DNA of 7,822 bases from an uncultured Actinomycetes bacterium (GCA_903867285.1 CAIPQX010000082.1:1-7822); one strand, 5' to 3'; shown: positions 1 through 6,261, numbered from the stretch's first letter. The notes: generated by a model not told the origin, from the sequence alone. A program made the numbers and translations.

Positions 1-312
1 GCCATATTTGCCCGCGATGGCGGCAAGTGCGTTTACTGCACTGCTCCTGCAACATCGATCGATCATGTGATGCCGCGCAGTCGTGGCGGAGCCCATGCTT
101 GGGAGAATGTCGTTTCAGCCTGCCACAAGTGCAATCATCAAAAGGCGGACCGAACATTGAAAGAGATCGGCTGGCGCTTGCGCCATATCCCACGTGAACC
201 GGTGGGCGCCGCCTGGCGCATTCTGGGGACAGGTCATCCCGATGTGCGATGGCTCTCGTATTTACAGCCTTACGGCGTAGAGCAGATGCAGGCTTCCGCC
301 GCATCCGCGTAA
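1..312 (+). CDS. HNH endonuclease family protein, 3' part (5' end outside window)
   Basis: The frame is open from base 1 to TAA at 310-312, giving 103 visible residues with no start in view. The visible part holds most of an HNH/McrA-type zinc-finger nuclease fold. It has a first Cys pair (C10, C13), IDHVMPRSRGG with D21-H22 as the metal and catalytic pair, WEN with N36, and a second Cys pair in CHKCNHQKADRT (C41, C44). The four cysteines would bind a structural zinc ion and the His/Asn residues a catalytic metal. The C-terminal tail (WRLRHIPREP, AAWRILGTG, DVRWLSYL) resembles the small HNH proteins found near pepN in actinobacteria, for example Rv2469c as I recall it. The biological role of that family is not established. 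It is probably a chromosomal housekeeping gene and not a selfish element, because its neighbours are conserved core genes. An internal ATG at 67 exists, but starting there would delete the first zinc half and the DH motif, so it is unlikely to be the true start. Confidence 0.88.
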   Translation, partial: AIFARDGGKCVYCTAPATSIDHVMPRSRGGAHAWENVVSACHKCNHQKADRTLKEIGWRLRHIPREPVGAAWRILGTGHPDVRWLSYLQPYGVEQMQASAASA

Positions 313-329
313 CTTTTCTGCGCGACGTC

Positions 330-335
330 TAATAC
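330..335 (+). promoter_or_regulatory. Possible -10 element (TAATAC) for the 57-aa membrane protein
   Basis: TAATAC matches the bacterial -10 consensus at four of six positions and lies 10 nt upstream of the ATG at 346. Transcription from it would start close to the ATG, which fits the absence of a ribosome binding site. I see no convincing -35 hexamer at the proper distance, since that region is the end of the HNH gene. Co-transcription with the HNH gene is the alternative. Confidence 0.25.
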
Positions 336-345
336 ACTTCCGCCC

Positions 346-519
346 ATGGTCGTTCACTTCTTAAATCATCTCGTTATGTCCACCCAAGAGCCAGGGTCAA
401 ATCCCGGTTCCGGCCTTAAGTTGTATCAGAGCTTCTTGCTCTACATCGTGGCTCCACTTGGGCTCTTCCTTGGAATTACCGCGATCGTTCTTCTCTCATC
501 GCGTCCAAAGAAGAATTAA
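346..519 (+). CDS. Small single-pass membrane protein (57 aa), unknown function
   Basis: ATG at 346 opens 57 codons to TAA at 517-519. The protein has a polar N-terminal half containing EPGSNPGSG, one strongly hydrophobic segment at about residues 29-50 (SFLLYIVAPLGLFLGITAIVLL), and a basic tail (SSRPKKN). This predicts a single transmembrane helix with the basic end in the cytoplasm. A second in-frame ATG at 376 would give a 47-residue product and is equally possible. Neither ATG has a Shine-Dalgarno sequence. A TAATAC hexamer at 330-335 lies 10 nt before the first ATG, which would suit a leaderless or nearly leaderless transcript. The gene lies 33 bp after the HNH gene and ends 12 bp before the convergent pepN stop. 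I recall a similar short membrane ORF at this place in other actinobacteria, but no function is known to me. Confidence 0.62.
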   Translation: MVVHFLNHLVMSTQEPGSNPGSGLKLYQSFLLYIVAPLGLFLGITAIVLLSSRPKKN

Positions 520-520
520 C

Positions 521-540
521 AACTCTTAGTTCTAAGACTT
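521..540. terminator. Weak inverted repeat between convergent genes, possible bidirectional terminator
   Basis: TCTTAG and CTAAGA form a six-base inverted repeat around TT at 524-537, with A/T pairs at the outer ends after one mismatch. It spans the 12-bp gap between the stop of the small membrane protein and the pepN stop, and overlaps the pepN stop codon. The stem is AT-rich, the loop is very tight, and neither side has a clean U-tract, so efficient termination is doubtful. Confidence 0.22.
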
Positions 541-3078
541 CGCCCCATCGCGCTTTTGAATTCTTAATTCGCGAGCCAACGTGTCGCGCCCTTCGGCAAC
601 TAAGCGACGCAAGACTGCAGGTGTCTCTTTACCCACACCATTGAGCCAGCTATCCGTTTTATGAAGCGTCTCTTCTGAAATCACGTAACGGGGAAAGAGC
701 GCAGCGACTTTCTTGCTTGACTGCTCATATGAAGCGCTCTCCCACATATTAATCAGAGATGCAAAGTATGGATCGACATAATCTTTCATGAGGTCGACCT
801 GGCGAGCACGCATAAAGCCGCGGGCTAAGTAAGCGCGCTGCCAATTTGAAAGAGGATCGTTGAGCAAGGAAGCCCATGTTGCGGCTTTGGCCCCTGCATC
901 GGGTAATGAGGCAAGAGCTTCTTGGTAATTGAGTTCACCTCTGAATGTGGCGTCGGTTTCCAATATAGCGCTGAGCTCCTCTTTCGAGATGGCGCCCTTC
1001 TCTGCAAGTGTGATCGCAAAGAACCAACGCATATCTCTATCGACTTCTAAGCCAGGTAGCCCTTGGTGCAACACACTTCTAAGTAGCGTGATTTGTTCGT
1101 CGGTAAATGCGATGGATGCAAAATTCTTCGCATATTGCAATTGCCGATCGCTGCCCGGTTCGGCGGCGAGAAGAAGTACCTGCAATTCGTTCCCCACGTG
1201 CGTGCGCAGCCCATCGCGCTCTGCCGGATTAGAGGCGTGTTCTACGAGTTCCACGAGATCTGTTCCAAGGCCTGTGACTAAATTAATGAGAGGCTCTCGC
1301 TTAAGTCCCTTGAGTAAGAGCTCGGCGAAGGCAGCGCTGGGAAATTCTGCATCGCGCCACATATCCCAAATTGCCATCCAGCAGACGTAACGCGAAACCG
1401 CATTATCGATCTCGGTGAGATGATCCACTACGGTCTGCAGTGATCGCTCATCAAATCTAATTTTGGCGTATCCCAAATCGCCATCGTTGAGCAGAAGCAG
1501 GTCTGCGACCTTCTCATTTTCGAGCTCTGTAATCTGGGTGAGTTCTCCAGAAATATCCAGCGCAATTGTCTTGCGCAAGGTGAGTTTTGCGTCCACCAAG
1601 TCATAGACGCCGAGATTGAGATGGTGGGGGCGGATCTCTGTTGACCCAACCGGCATCTTGGGGGCCTCTTGCGAAATAGATACCTTTGTATATTTTCCGT
1701 CCGCCTCTTCAATCAATGGGCGAAGAGTGTTTATACCTGCAGTCTTGAGCCAGGTATCACTCCACGCAGTTAAATCACGGCCGCTCGCCTTACTGAGTTC
1801 AGTGAGCAGATCGGAAAGTTGGGTGTTCTTCCAAGCGAATTTAGCGAAGTACTCGCGCAATCCGGCCACGAAATTCTCAAAGCCGATAAAGGCGCTGAGT
1901 TGATGGAGCGCTGATGCGCCCTTGGCGTAGGAAATTCCATCGAAGTTGGCGTTAACCGACTCGATGTCATCCATAGCAACTGCGATGGGGTGGGTCGAAA
2001 TCAATTGATCTTGCTTATAAGCCCAACTCTTTCGCTCGGCGATGAAACTGGTCCATCCATCCTTGTATTTCGTTGCGTCAACTACTGCAAGGTAAGAGAT
2101 CCATTCGGCAAAAGACTCGTTGAGCCAGAGGTCATCCCACCATGACATTGTGACCATATCGCCAAACCACATATGAGCCATCTCGTGCAAGATGATGCTG
2201 GCGCGTCGCTCGCGGGCGTGCTCCGTTACACGGCTGCGGAATATCAGGGATTCTTCGCGGAAGGTAATAATTCCAGCGTTCTCCATGGCACCGGCATTGA
2301 AATCGAGTACCGCTGCTTGATCGTATTTGTCGAATGGATACGCCAGGCCAAATACCTTTTCGAAGTAAGCGAAACCAGCCTTAGTAAGTCCAAAAATCTC
2401 TTCTGGATCCAGGCTCTCTGCCAACGACTTTCGGCAATAGATGCCCAGAGGAACTGTCTTCTCGCCGACATACTCATCGTGCACATGAGAGTAAGGACCT
2501 GCTACCAAAGTGGCTAGATATGTCGGAATCCGAGGAGTTGTTGTGAACTCCCAGAACTTTGAATCCCCATCGGGGCGAACTGATTTTACGGGATTATTGG
2601 AGATTGCCTCCCAATGCTGCGGAGCTAAGACCGAGAGCGAAAAAGTCGCCTTGAGATCGGGTTGATCGAAGCAGGGAAACATATTGCGAATATGGGCGGT
2701 CTCGCCCTGTGAATACAGGTAGGTCTCGTTATCAACGGGATCGACAGACTTTTGCAGACCTTCGCCAGTCTTTGAATACGGCACTTCAACTTCGATGATC
2801 AGTTCGTTCTCGGCAGCGAGACTGGCCAAGAAGATGGTCTCGCCGTCGTATCCGTTGAGATTCACAGGGAAGTTATTGAGCGTTGCTGAAATAACACGAG
2901 TCGCAACTGCATCGATGAATGTGTCGTATCCCGGTTGGTTGCAACTGAATTTGACGGTACTACGTGCGAAGAAGGTATCGCCACTTCCGCTCACATCGAG
3001 AAATACTTCGTAACTATCGATGGCGAGGTGGCTTGAACGCTCAAAGGCTTCGGAACGCGAAATATTGATTCCAGGCAT
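532..3078 (-). CDS. pepN: Aminopeptidase N, M1 family zinc metallopeptidase
   Basis: This 848-residue protein removes N-terminal amino acids from peptides and acts in cytoplasmic peptide turnover; no signal peptide is present. The N-terminal beta domain occupies about residues 1-190. The thermolysin-like catalytic domain (about 195-440) has the exopeptidase motif GAMEN at 263-267, which recognises the free amino terminus. It also has HEMAH at 298-302, where H298 and H302 bind zinc and E299 is the general base, the third zinc ligand E321 in NESFAEW, and the transition-state tyrosine Y384 in SYAKGAS. A short linker beta domain follows, then a helical ERAP1_C-like C-terminal domain from about 526. 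The length is normal for actinobacterial PepN and every catalytic residue is present. The ATG at 3078 is preceded by a purine-rich stretch (GAGAGAAG) at a suitable distance. The gene is divergent from trmB across 76 bp and convergent with the small membrane protein gene. I found no convincing promoter hexamers in the 76-bp gap. Confidence 0.97.
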   Translation of the reverse strand: MPGINISRSEAFERSSHLAIDSYEVFLDVSGSGDTFFARSTVKFSCNQPGYDTFIDAVATRVISATLNNFPVNLNGYDGETIFLASLAAENELIIEVEVPYSKTGEGLQKSVDPVDNETYLYSQGETAHIRNMFPCFDQPDLKATFSLSVLAPQHWEAISNNPVKSVRPDGDSKFWEFTTTPRIPTYLATLVAGPYSHVHDEYVGEKTVPLGIYCRKSLAESLDPEEIFGLTKAGFAYFEKVFGLAYPFDKYDQAAVLDFNAGAMENAGIITFREESLIFRSRVTEHARERRASIILHEMAHMWFGDMVTMSWWDDLWLNESFAEWISYLAVVDATKYKDGWTSFIAERKSWAYKQDQLISTHPIAVAMDDIESVNANFDGISYAKGASALHQLSAFIGFENFVAGLREYFAKFAWKNTQLSDLLTELSKASGRDLTAWSDTWLKTAGINTLRPLIEEADGKYTKVSISQEAPKMPVGSTEIRPHHLNLGVYDLVDAKLTLRKTIALDISGELTQITELENEKVADLLLLNDGDLGYAKIRFDERSLQTVVDHLTEIDNAVSRYVCWMAIWDMWRDAEFPSAAFAELLLKGLKREPLINLVTGLGTDLVELVEHASNPAERDGLRTHVGNELQVLLLAAEPGSDRQLQYAKNFASIAFTDEQITLLRSVLHQGLPGLEVDRDMRWFFAITLAEKGAISKEELSAILETDATFRGELNYQEALASLPDAGAKAATWASLLNDPLSNWQRAYLARGFMRARQVDLMKDYVDPYFASLINMWESASYEQSSKKVAALFPRYVISEETLHKTDSWLNGVGKETPAVLRRLVAEGRDTLARELRIQKRDGAKS

Positions 3079-3140
3079 GTTCTTCTCTCAGACTCAGTGT
3101 GGCTAGGCTTGCGCTCTTATTTGTGGATTTATTCTCTAGG

Positions 3141-3148
3141 AAGGAGGT
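3141..3148 (+). promoter_or_regulatory. Strong Shine-Dalgarno site of trmB
   Basis: AAGGAGGT is a near-perfect complement of the 16S rRNA 3' end and lies 6 nt before the ATG at 3155. It fixes the trmB start and is the strongest ribosome binding site in the window, suggesting efficient translation initiation. Confidence 0.9.
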
Positions 3149-3154
3149 TACAAG

Positions 3155-3817
3155 ATGATTGAGCGTCCCGATAATCGGAGCTACCGGTTACGCGGAGATC
3201 GCCAAACCCTCGCTCAAGAGAACGCATATAAGCGATCATGGAGCACCTTTGGAATTGAGTTAGCAGGCACCATAAATCCCGCGGAATTGTTCCCAGAAAC
3301 CTCGGCGCAGATTATGGAAATTGGCACAGGAATGGGCGAGGGGACCGCACTCATTGCCGTCGCTTTTCCGGACACAGGATTCATCGGCGTTGAAGTACAT
3401 AAGCCCGGCATAGGCGCACTACTTGGCTATATCGAGCGCTTTGAACTAAAGAATTTGATGTTGATAGAAGAAGATGCTCATATTATTTTGCAAAACCATT
3501 TTGCGAATCAATCCTTTGATGCCTTTCACCTCTACTTTCCCGATCCGTGGCCAAAGCGCCGCCACCACAAACGTCGCATAGTTCAACCCGAGTTCTTACA
3601 ACTCATTCACGACAAACTTAAACCTGGTGGCTATATTCATATTGCCACCGATTGGGTTCCGTACGCGCAATGGATTGAAGCGGTCTTTGCAGAGAGCCAA
3701 CTCTTCACCGGCGGCAAGATCGATCGTCCGCAGTGGCGCCCGCTAACAAAGTTTGAAGGTCAGGGCATCCGCAAGGGACATGTTGTAACAGACCTTAAAT
3801 ACTTTAAGAAAGGTTAG
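3155..3817 (+). CDS. trmB: tRNA (guanine-N7-)-methyltransferase
   Basis: TrmB uses S-adenosylmethionine to methylate N7 of G46 in the variable loop of many tRNAs, in the cytoplasm. The 220-residue product has the class I Rossmann methyltransferase motif I EIGTGMGEGT at 55-64, and an acidic end of strand 2 (E80 in VEVHKPG) expected to contact the SAM ribose. It then has EEDA at 105-108, the family signature FPDPWPKRRHHKRR at 128-141, TDW at 165-167, and the C-terminal RPLTKFE at 195-201. The last three groups hold the substrate and catalytic residues of the family. Length is typical of bacterial TrmB. The start is fixed by AAGGAGGT just upstream. The stop (TAG, 3815-3817) overlaps the convergent rpiB stop, and no terminator is visible, so transcripts from the two genes should overlap at their 3' ends. 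Confidence 0.96.
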   Translation: MIERPDNRSYRLRGDRQTLAQENAYKRSWSTFGIELAGTINPAELFPETSAQIMEIGTGMGEGTALIAVAFPDTGFIGVEVHKPGIGALLGYIERFELKNLMLIEEDAHIILQNHFANQSFDAFHLYFPDPWPKRRHHKRRIVQPEFLQLIHDKLKPGGYIHIATDWVPYAQWIEAVFAESQLFTGGKIDRPQWRPLTKFEGQGIRKGHVVTDLKYFKKG

Positions 3818-4269
3818 ATAGCGCCATCTTCTTCAAATTTAGAAATCAATGCGATACGACGTACGTGGCGCGGGTCGTTGGTAAACGGAGTGGCGAGAAA
3901 TAAATCTACGAGAGCTAGCGCGTCCACTTCGGTATGCATCCGTCCGCCTATTGCTATTACATTGGCATCATTGTGTTCGCGAGCTGCGATAGCAGTTGCT
4001 TCATTCCATACTAACGCGGCGCGAATGCCCTTGACCTTATTTGCCGCCATCTGCTCGCCATTACCCGATCCACCCAGAACAATTCCAATTGATCCCGGTT
4101 CAGCAGCAGTGGCAATAGCCGCTGGAATACAGAAGACGGGGTAGTCATCGAGCGCATCGAAGGTGTGCGGTCCATGATCAACGACATCATGGCCCTGTTC
4201 TGAAAGGTGCGAAACAATCCGGTTTTTGAAATCAAGCCCTGCATGGTCGCTGCCGATGTGAATTCGCAT
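3814..4269 (-). CDS. rpiB: Ribose-5-phosphate isomerase B
   Basis: RpiB interconverts ribose 5-phosphate and ribulose 5-phosphate in the non-oxidative pentose phosphate pathway. The 151-residue product (usual size for RpiB) has GSDHAG at 6-11, DDYPVFC at 41-47, the loop GGSGNGEQ at 66-73, REHNDANV at 97-104, GGRMH at 108-112 and RHVRR at 134-138. It is of the actinobacterial type: the GNGE loop supplies a glutamate (E72) as the likely proton-transfer base, as described for M. tuberculosis RpiB, in place of the active-site cysteine of the E. coli type. D8 and H9 and the arginines near the C-terminus should bind phosphate and open the sugar ring. The ATG at 4269 is preceded by CCCCC and only a poor purine run (GAGAAG). 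It lies 14 nt beyond the U-tract of the terminator of the upstream gene, so the origin of its transcript is unclear. Confidence 0.96.
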   Translation of the reverse strand: MRIHIGSDHAGLDFKNRIVSHLSEQGHDVVDHGPHTFDALDDYPVFCIPAAIATAAEPGSIGIVLGGSGNGEQMAANKVKGIRAALVWNEATAIAAREHNDANVIAIGGRMHTEVDALALVDLFLATPFTNDPRHVRRIALISKFEEDGAI

Positions 4270-4283
4270 GGGGGTATCTTCTC

Positions 4284-4320
4284 AAAAAAAAGTCGACCCC
4301 CGCCGTAACTGGCGGGGGTC
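4284..4320 (-). terminator. Strong intrinsic terminator of the FMN_bind/helical-module gene
   Basis: Read on the minus strand, a perfect 10-bp stem (GACCCCCGCC with GGCGGGGGTC, 4295-4304 and 4311-4320) closes a 6-nt loop. After a GAC it is followed by eight U residues (4284-4291). It begins 16 bp after the stop of the upstream gene. The orientation is clear because the A-run lies only on the rpiB side. It lies directly before the rpiB start. Confidence 0.93.
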
Positions 4321-4336
4321 CACGTCTTATTTATCT

Positions 4337-5395
4337 TTATTTGTGCTTAGCGGGTGCGGCCAAGAGAGCGCTGAATCCGGCGGGGAGTCCGAATCCGCGC
4401 TTACCCTTTGGCGGGACCGCGTTTACTGCGGTGGTAACCACCGTTGTAAGTCCCGCGATCAATGCGGTTGCTTGTGCTTGAGTCAATCCACCTGGCTTAA
4501 CGCGGGCGTTGATTTTTGCGGTTTCTGCCGCAACGATCGCGGCTATCAAAGCTGGAGTCTTTGTTCCTGCAATTGTGGCCAGAGATTGACCTGATGCAAG
4601 TCCAGCTTGTACTTGTGCCTTGGTGATTCCCAAGGTTGATGCAATCACGTTGAGCTCTTGCGCAATGCTCAGTCTGAGCACTTGGCCGATACCGGCATGA
4701 GAATCCTCGGCTTGCGTTGCGGTTGGACGCGGAGTTCCGTGTTCATTCGAACCTTCGGAACCCTTCGCTCCTTCAGATTCATCATCGCCATTACCATTCT
4801 TTGGAATCGCTATATGAGCCGCTTGCAGAGCTGCGAGAATTATGTTTGCTTGTGCTTGCGTAATCGTGCCGGCCAGAACAAGTTTTGCAAGTACAGCGCT
4901 AGCAGGGTCTACAGGGGAGATTGTTGGCTTTGGAGTTGGAGGTGGGGTCGTAGTAGTTGGCGTAGGTGTTGGAGTTGGTGTCGTTGTTCCAGGAGCGGTA
5001 CCAATTGTCTGACCTGCAGCGGCAGCTGAAGCAATTGCGGATGCAAGGGATGCAATCCATCCAGAAGAAATTGAAGATGCACCAGAGACTCCAGCGATGT
5101 TTGCACTTTGTGCGGCAAGCGCTTCTGTAATAAGTGTAGGGATCGCGAAGTTTGCATAGACACCGTTTTGTCCGTTTGGTATTACTGGTGTTGTGATACC
5201 AGTAATTTTATATTTTCCGGCCACGGTATCGACGGTGATCGCAACTTGGATGTTTGCACCAAAGTGCCCATCCGGTTGAACTGAACCCGTGAATGTTACA
5301 GGCGCCGCATTTGCCTGTTGCATTTGAATTAAATCGACGAGGGTCATTGCGCTCAGCGCAGTGATTCCAACTATCTTCTTCGTCGTGGTCTTCAT
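4337..5395 (-). CDS. Exported FMN-binding-domain protein fused to two LTQAQA helical modules
   Basis: The product is 352 residues with a Sec-type signal peptide (KK, hydrophobic 8-23, likely cleavage after A28-N29-A30). Residues 35-125 look like an FMN_bind domain (PF04205 type). They have FTGSVQ, a beta-rich stretch, then PNGQNG, AIPTLITEALAAQSANI and VSGASSISSGWIASLASAI, which parallels the usual IDTVSGATYTS-(E/D)GY-IQSLQ-AL ending. In RnfG/NqrC-like proteins ApbE attaches FMN to the last Thr of SGAT. Here S107 takes that place and the usual acidic residue two positions before the V is Ala. A Thr/Pro linker (137-158), a first helical module (161-194), an acidic Gly/Ser linker (200-232) and a second module (247-330) follow. 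No sortase signal or lipobox is present. An upstream ATG at 5434 would add 13 residues before the signal peptide; the GGAG at 5402-5405 supports 5395. A role in extracytoplasmic electron transfer is inference, and no partner is visible here. Confidence 0.85.
   Translation of the reverse strand: MKTTTKKIVGITALSAMTLVDLIQMQQANAAPVTFTGSVQPDGHFGANIQVAITVDTVAGKYKITGITTPVIPNGQNGVYANFAIPTLITEALAAQSANIAGVSGASSISSGWIASLASAIASAAAAGQTIGTAPGTTTPTPTPTPTTTTPPPTPKPTISPVDPASAVLAKLVLAGTITQAQANIILAALQAAHIAIPKNGNGDDESEGAKGSEGSNEHGTPRPTATQAEDSHAGIGQVLRLSIAQELNVIASTLGITKAQVQAGLASGQSLATIAGTKTPALIAAIVAAETAKINARVKPGGLTQAQATALIAGLTTVVTTAVNAVPPKGKRGFGLPAGFSALLAAPAKHK
4406..4657 (-). repeat. Duplicated helical module, copy in the FMN_bind-fusion gene
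   Basis: These 252 bases encode residues 247-330 of the fusion protein and are the counterpart of 5668-5919 in the neighbouring gene. The two protein stretches align without gaps and share the 16-residue block GQSLATIAGTKTPALI exactly. Synonymous differences are frequent, so the duplication is not recent at DNA level. Confidence 0.85.
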
Positions 5396-5401
5396 TGTGA
5401 T

Positions 5402-5405
5402 CTCC
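5402..5405 (-). promoter_or_regulatory. Shine-Dalgarno site deciding the start at 5395
   Basis: GGAG on the minus strand is 6 nt before ATG 5395, with a further AGGA at 5408-5411. It supports 5395 over the in-frame ATGs at 5407, which overlaps this site, and 5434, which has no such site. Starting at 5395 also gives a normal signal peptide. Confidence 0.75.
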
Positions 5406-5517
5406 ATTCCTAGAAGAACAAATTTAGAGTGCACACAAGCAAATAACTATCGAAAACAGTGATTCACACCCTTCTCTAAGAACATTCAAGCCAACCGTTA
5501 ACAATTGAACGCTTGCG

Positions 5518-5523
5518 ATAATA
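5518..5523 (-). promoter_or_regulatory. Candidate -10 element (TATTAT) for the FMN_bind-fusion gene
   Basis: TATTAT on the minus strand matches TATAAT at five of six positions. It is the best -10-like hexamer in the 212-bp gap 5396-5607. It would give a leader of about 115 nt. The best -35-like hexamer (TTGCTC) sits 20 bp away, which is too far for a standard sigma-70 promoter, so support is weak. The rest of the gap holds only the terminator of the upstream gene and no further ORF that I can support. Confidence 0.28.
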
Positions 5524-5551
5524 GGCAATGGATTTAATGCTTTGAGCAACT

Positions 5552-5585
5552 AAAAAGGCCCCCACCAGATTTGGCGGGGGCCTTT
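5552..5585 (-). terminator. Intrinsic terminator of the module-only paralogue
   Basis: On the minus strand AAAGGCCCCCGCC pairs with GGUGGGGGCCUUU around a 6-nt loop, giving a 13-bp stem (5554-5566 with 5573-5585) that ends in a U-run (5552-5556). The only irregular pair (5564 with 5575) is a G-U wobble in minus-strand RNA but an A-C mismatch in plus-strand RNA, which confirms the orientation. It lies 22 bp after the stop at 5608. Confidence 0.9.
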
Positions 5586-5607
5586 CAGATTAACTCTTTA
5601 CAAGTTA

Positions 5608-6261
5608 TTAGTTACTTGGGGGAGTGAGTGGTGCACCAGGCATACCCATTCCGTGTCCCATTCCACCCTTAAATGGTGTGGCATTTACAGCAGCCGTAAC
5701 CGCAGTTGTAAGCCCTGCAATTAAGGTTGTTGCTTGAGCTTGAGTCAACTTTCCAGCTGTTACGCGAGCATTGATCTCTGTGGTTTCTGCTGCAACAAGT
5801 GCAGTGATCAAAGCAGGAGTCTTCGTTCCAGCGATCGTTGCGAGAGATTGTCCTGCAGCGATACCGGTCTGTAGTTGAGCGACGGTGATTCCAAGGGTTG
5901 TTGTGATCACGTTTAGATCTTCACCCATGTTAACTCCGCCAGGTCCACCTTTTCCATGGCCTTTGCCCATACCACCAGGACCACTATTACCTGCGCCCAT
6001 TTGTGGGTGCGCTGCTTGGAGAGCGGCAAGAATAATAGTTGATTGTGCCTGTGTGATGGTTCCAGCAGTAACAAGCTTTGCGAGAACTGCGATATCTGGA
6101 TCGACTGGTGCAACATTTGGTGTCGCAGTCGAAACAGTGTGAGCCTTATTGGGAACCGTTGCTCCATGTGAACCATGTTGTGATGCGCTAGCAATACCGA
6201 CGCTTCCCATTGAAATTGCAGCAATGAGTCCGGCAACCATAAGTGGCTTCTTTGTATTCAT
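5608..6261 (-). CDS. Exported LTQAQA helical-module protein with Gly/His/Met-rich linker, paralogue of the downstream gene
   Basis: The 217-residue product has a clear signal peptide (KK, hydrophobic 7-24, likely cleavage after A24-S25-A26). A His-containing mature N-terminus follows (QHGSHG at 28-33), then a first helical module at 52-85 (AVLAKLVTAGTITQAQ). Next come a Gly/Met/His-rich linker at 86-112 (GGMGKGHGKGGPGG), a second module at 115-198 (LGIT, GQSLATIAGTKTPALI, KLTQAQATTLIAGLTTAV) and a Gly/Met/His tail (GGMGHGMGMPG). Both modules align without gaps to the neighbour at 4337-5395: 64 of 83 and 29 of 34 residues identical by my hand alignment. It lacks the FMN_bind domain. Similar modules recur in exported actinobacterial proteins, but I know of no assigned function. 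The His/Met linkers might bind metal ions; this is speculation. GGGAG at 6270-6274 lies 8 nt before the ATG. It has its own terminator, so it is probably a separate transcript from its neighbour. Confidence 0.82.
   Translation of the reverse strand: MNTKKPLMVAGLIAAISMGSVGIASASQHGSHGATVPNKAHTVSTATPNVAPVDPDIAVLAKLVTAGTITQAQSTIILAALQAAHPQMGAGNSGPGGMGKGHGKGGPGGVNMGEDLNVITTTLGITVAQLQTGIAAGQSLATIAGTKTPALITALVAAETTEINARVTAGKLTQAQATTLIAGLTTAVTAAVNATPFKGGMGHGMGMPGAPLTPPSN
5668..5919 (-). repeat. Duplicated helical module, copy in the module-only gene
   Basis: These 252 bases encode residues 115-198 and pair with 4406-4657. The shorter N-terminal modules (4814-4915 and 6007-6108) are a second matching pair, so the copies share the order module, linker, module, with unrelated linker sequences between. 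Confidence 0.85.

Noticed and set aside
1..312. HNH gene as part of a group I/II intron, homing element or phage
   Set aside because: No intron boundaries, reverse transcriptase or phage genes are present, and the neighbours are conserved actinobacterial core genes.
929..1390. 153-codon plus-strand frame opposite pepN
   Set aside because: It is antisense to the conserved C-terminal domain of pepN, rich in Ser and Arg as expected for such shadows, with no ribosome binding site or domain.
3100..3109. TAGGCT (3104-3109, plus) or TAGCCA (minus) as -10 elements for trmB or pepN
   Set aside because: Neither has a recognisable -35 hexamer at 16-18 bp, so I did not list them as features.
4909..5163. 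Leu/Gln-rich open frame of 84 codons inside the FMN_bind-fusion gene
   Set aside because: It is an alternative frame of the low-complexity Thr/Pro-coding and Ala-rich region. The main frame has a signal peptide, known domains and a ribosome binding site.
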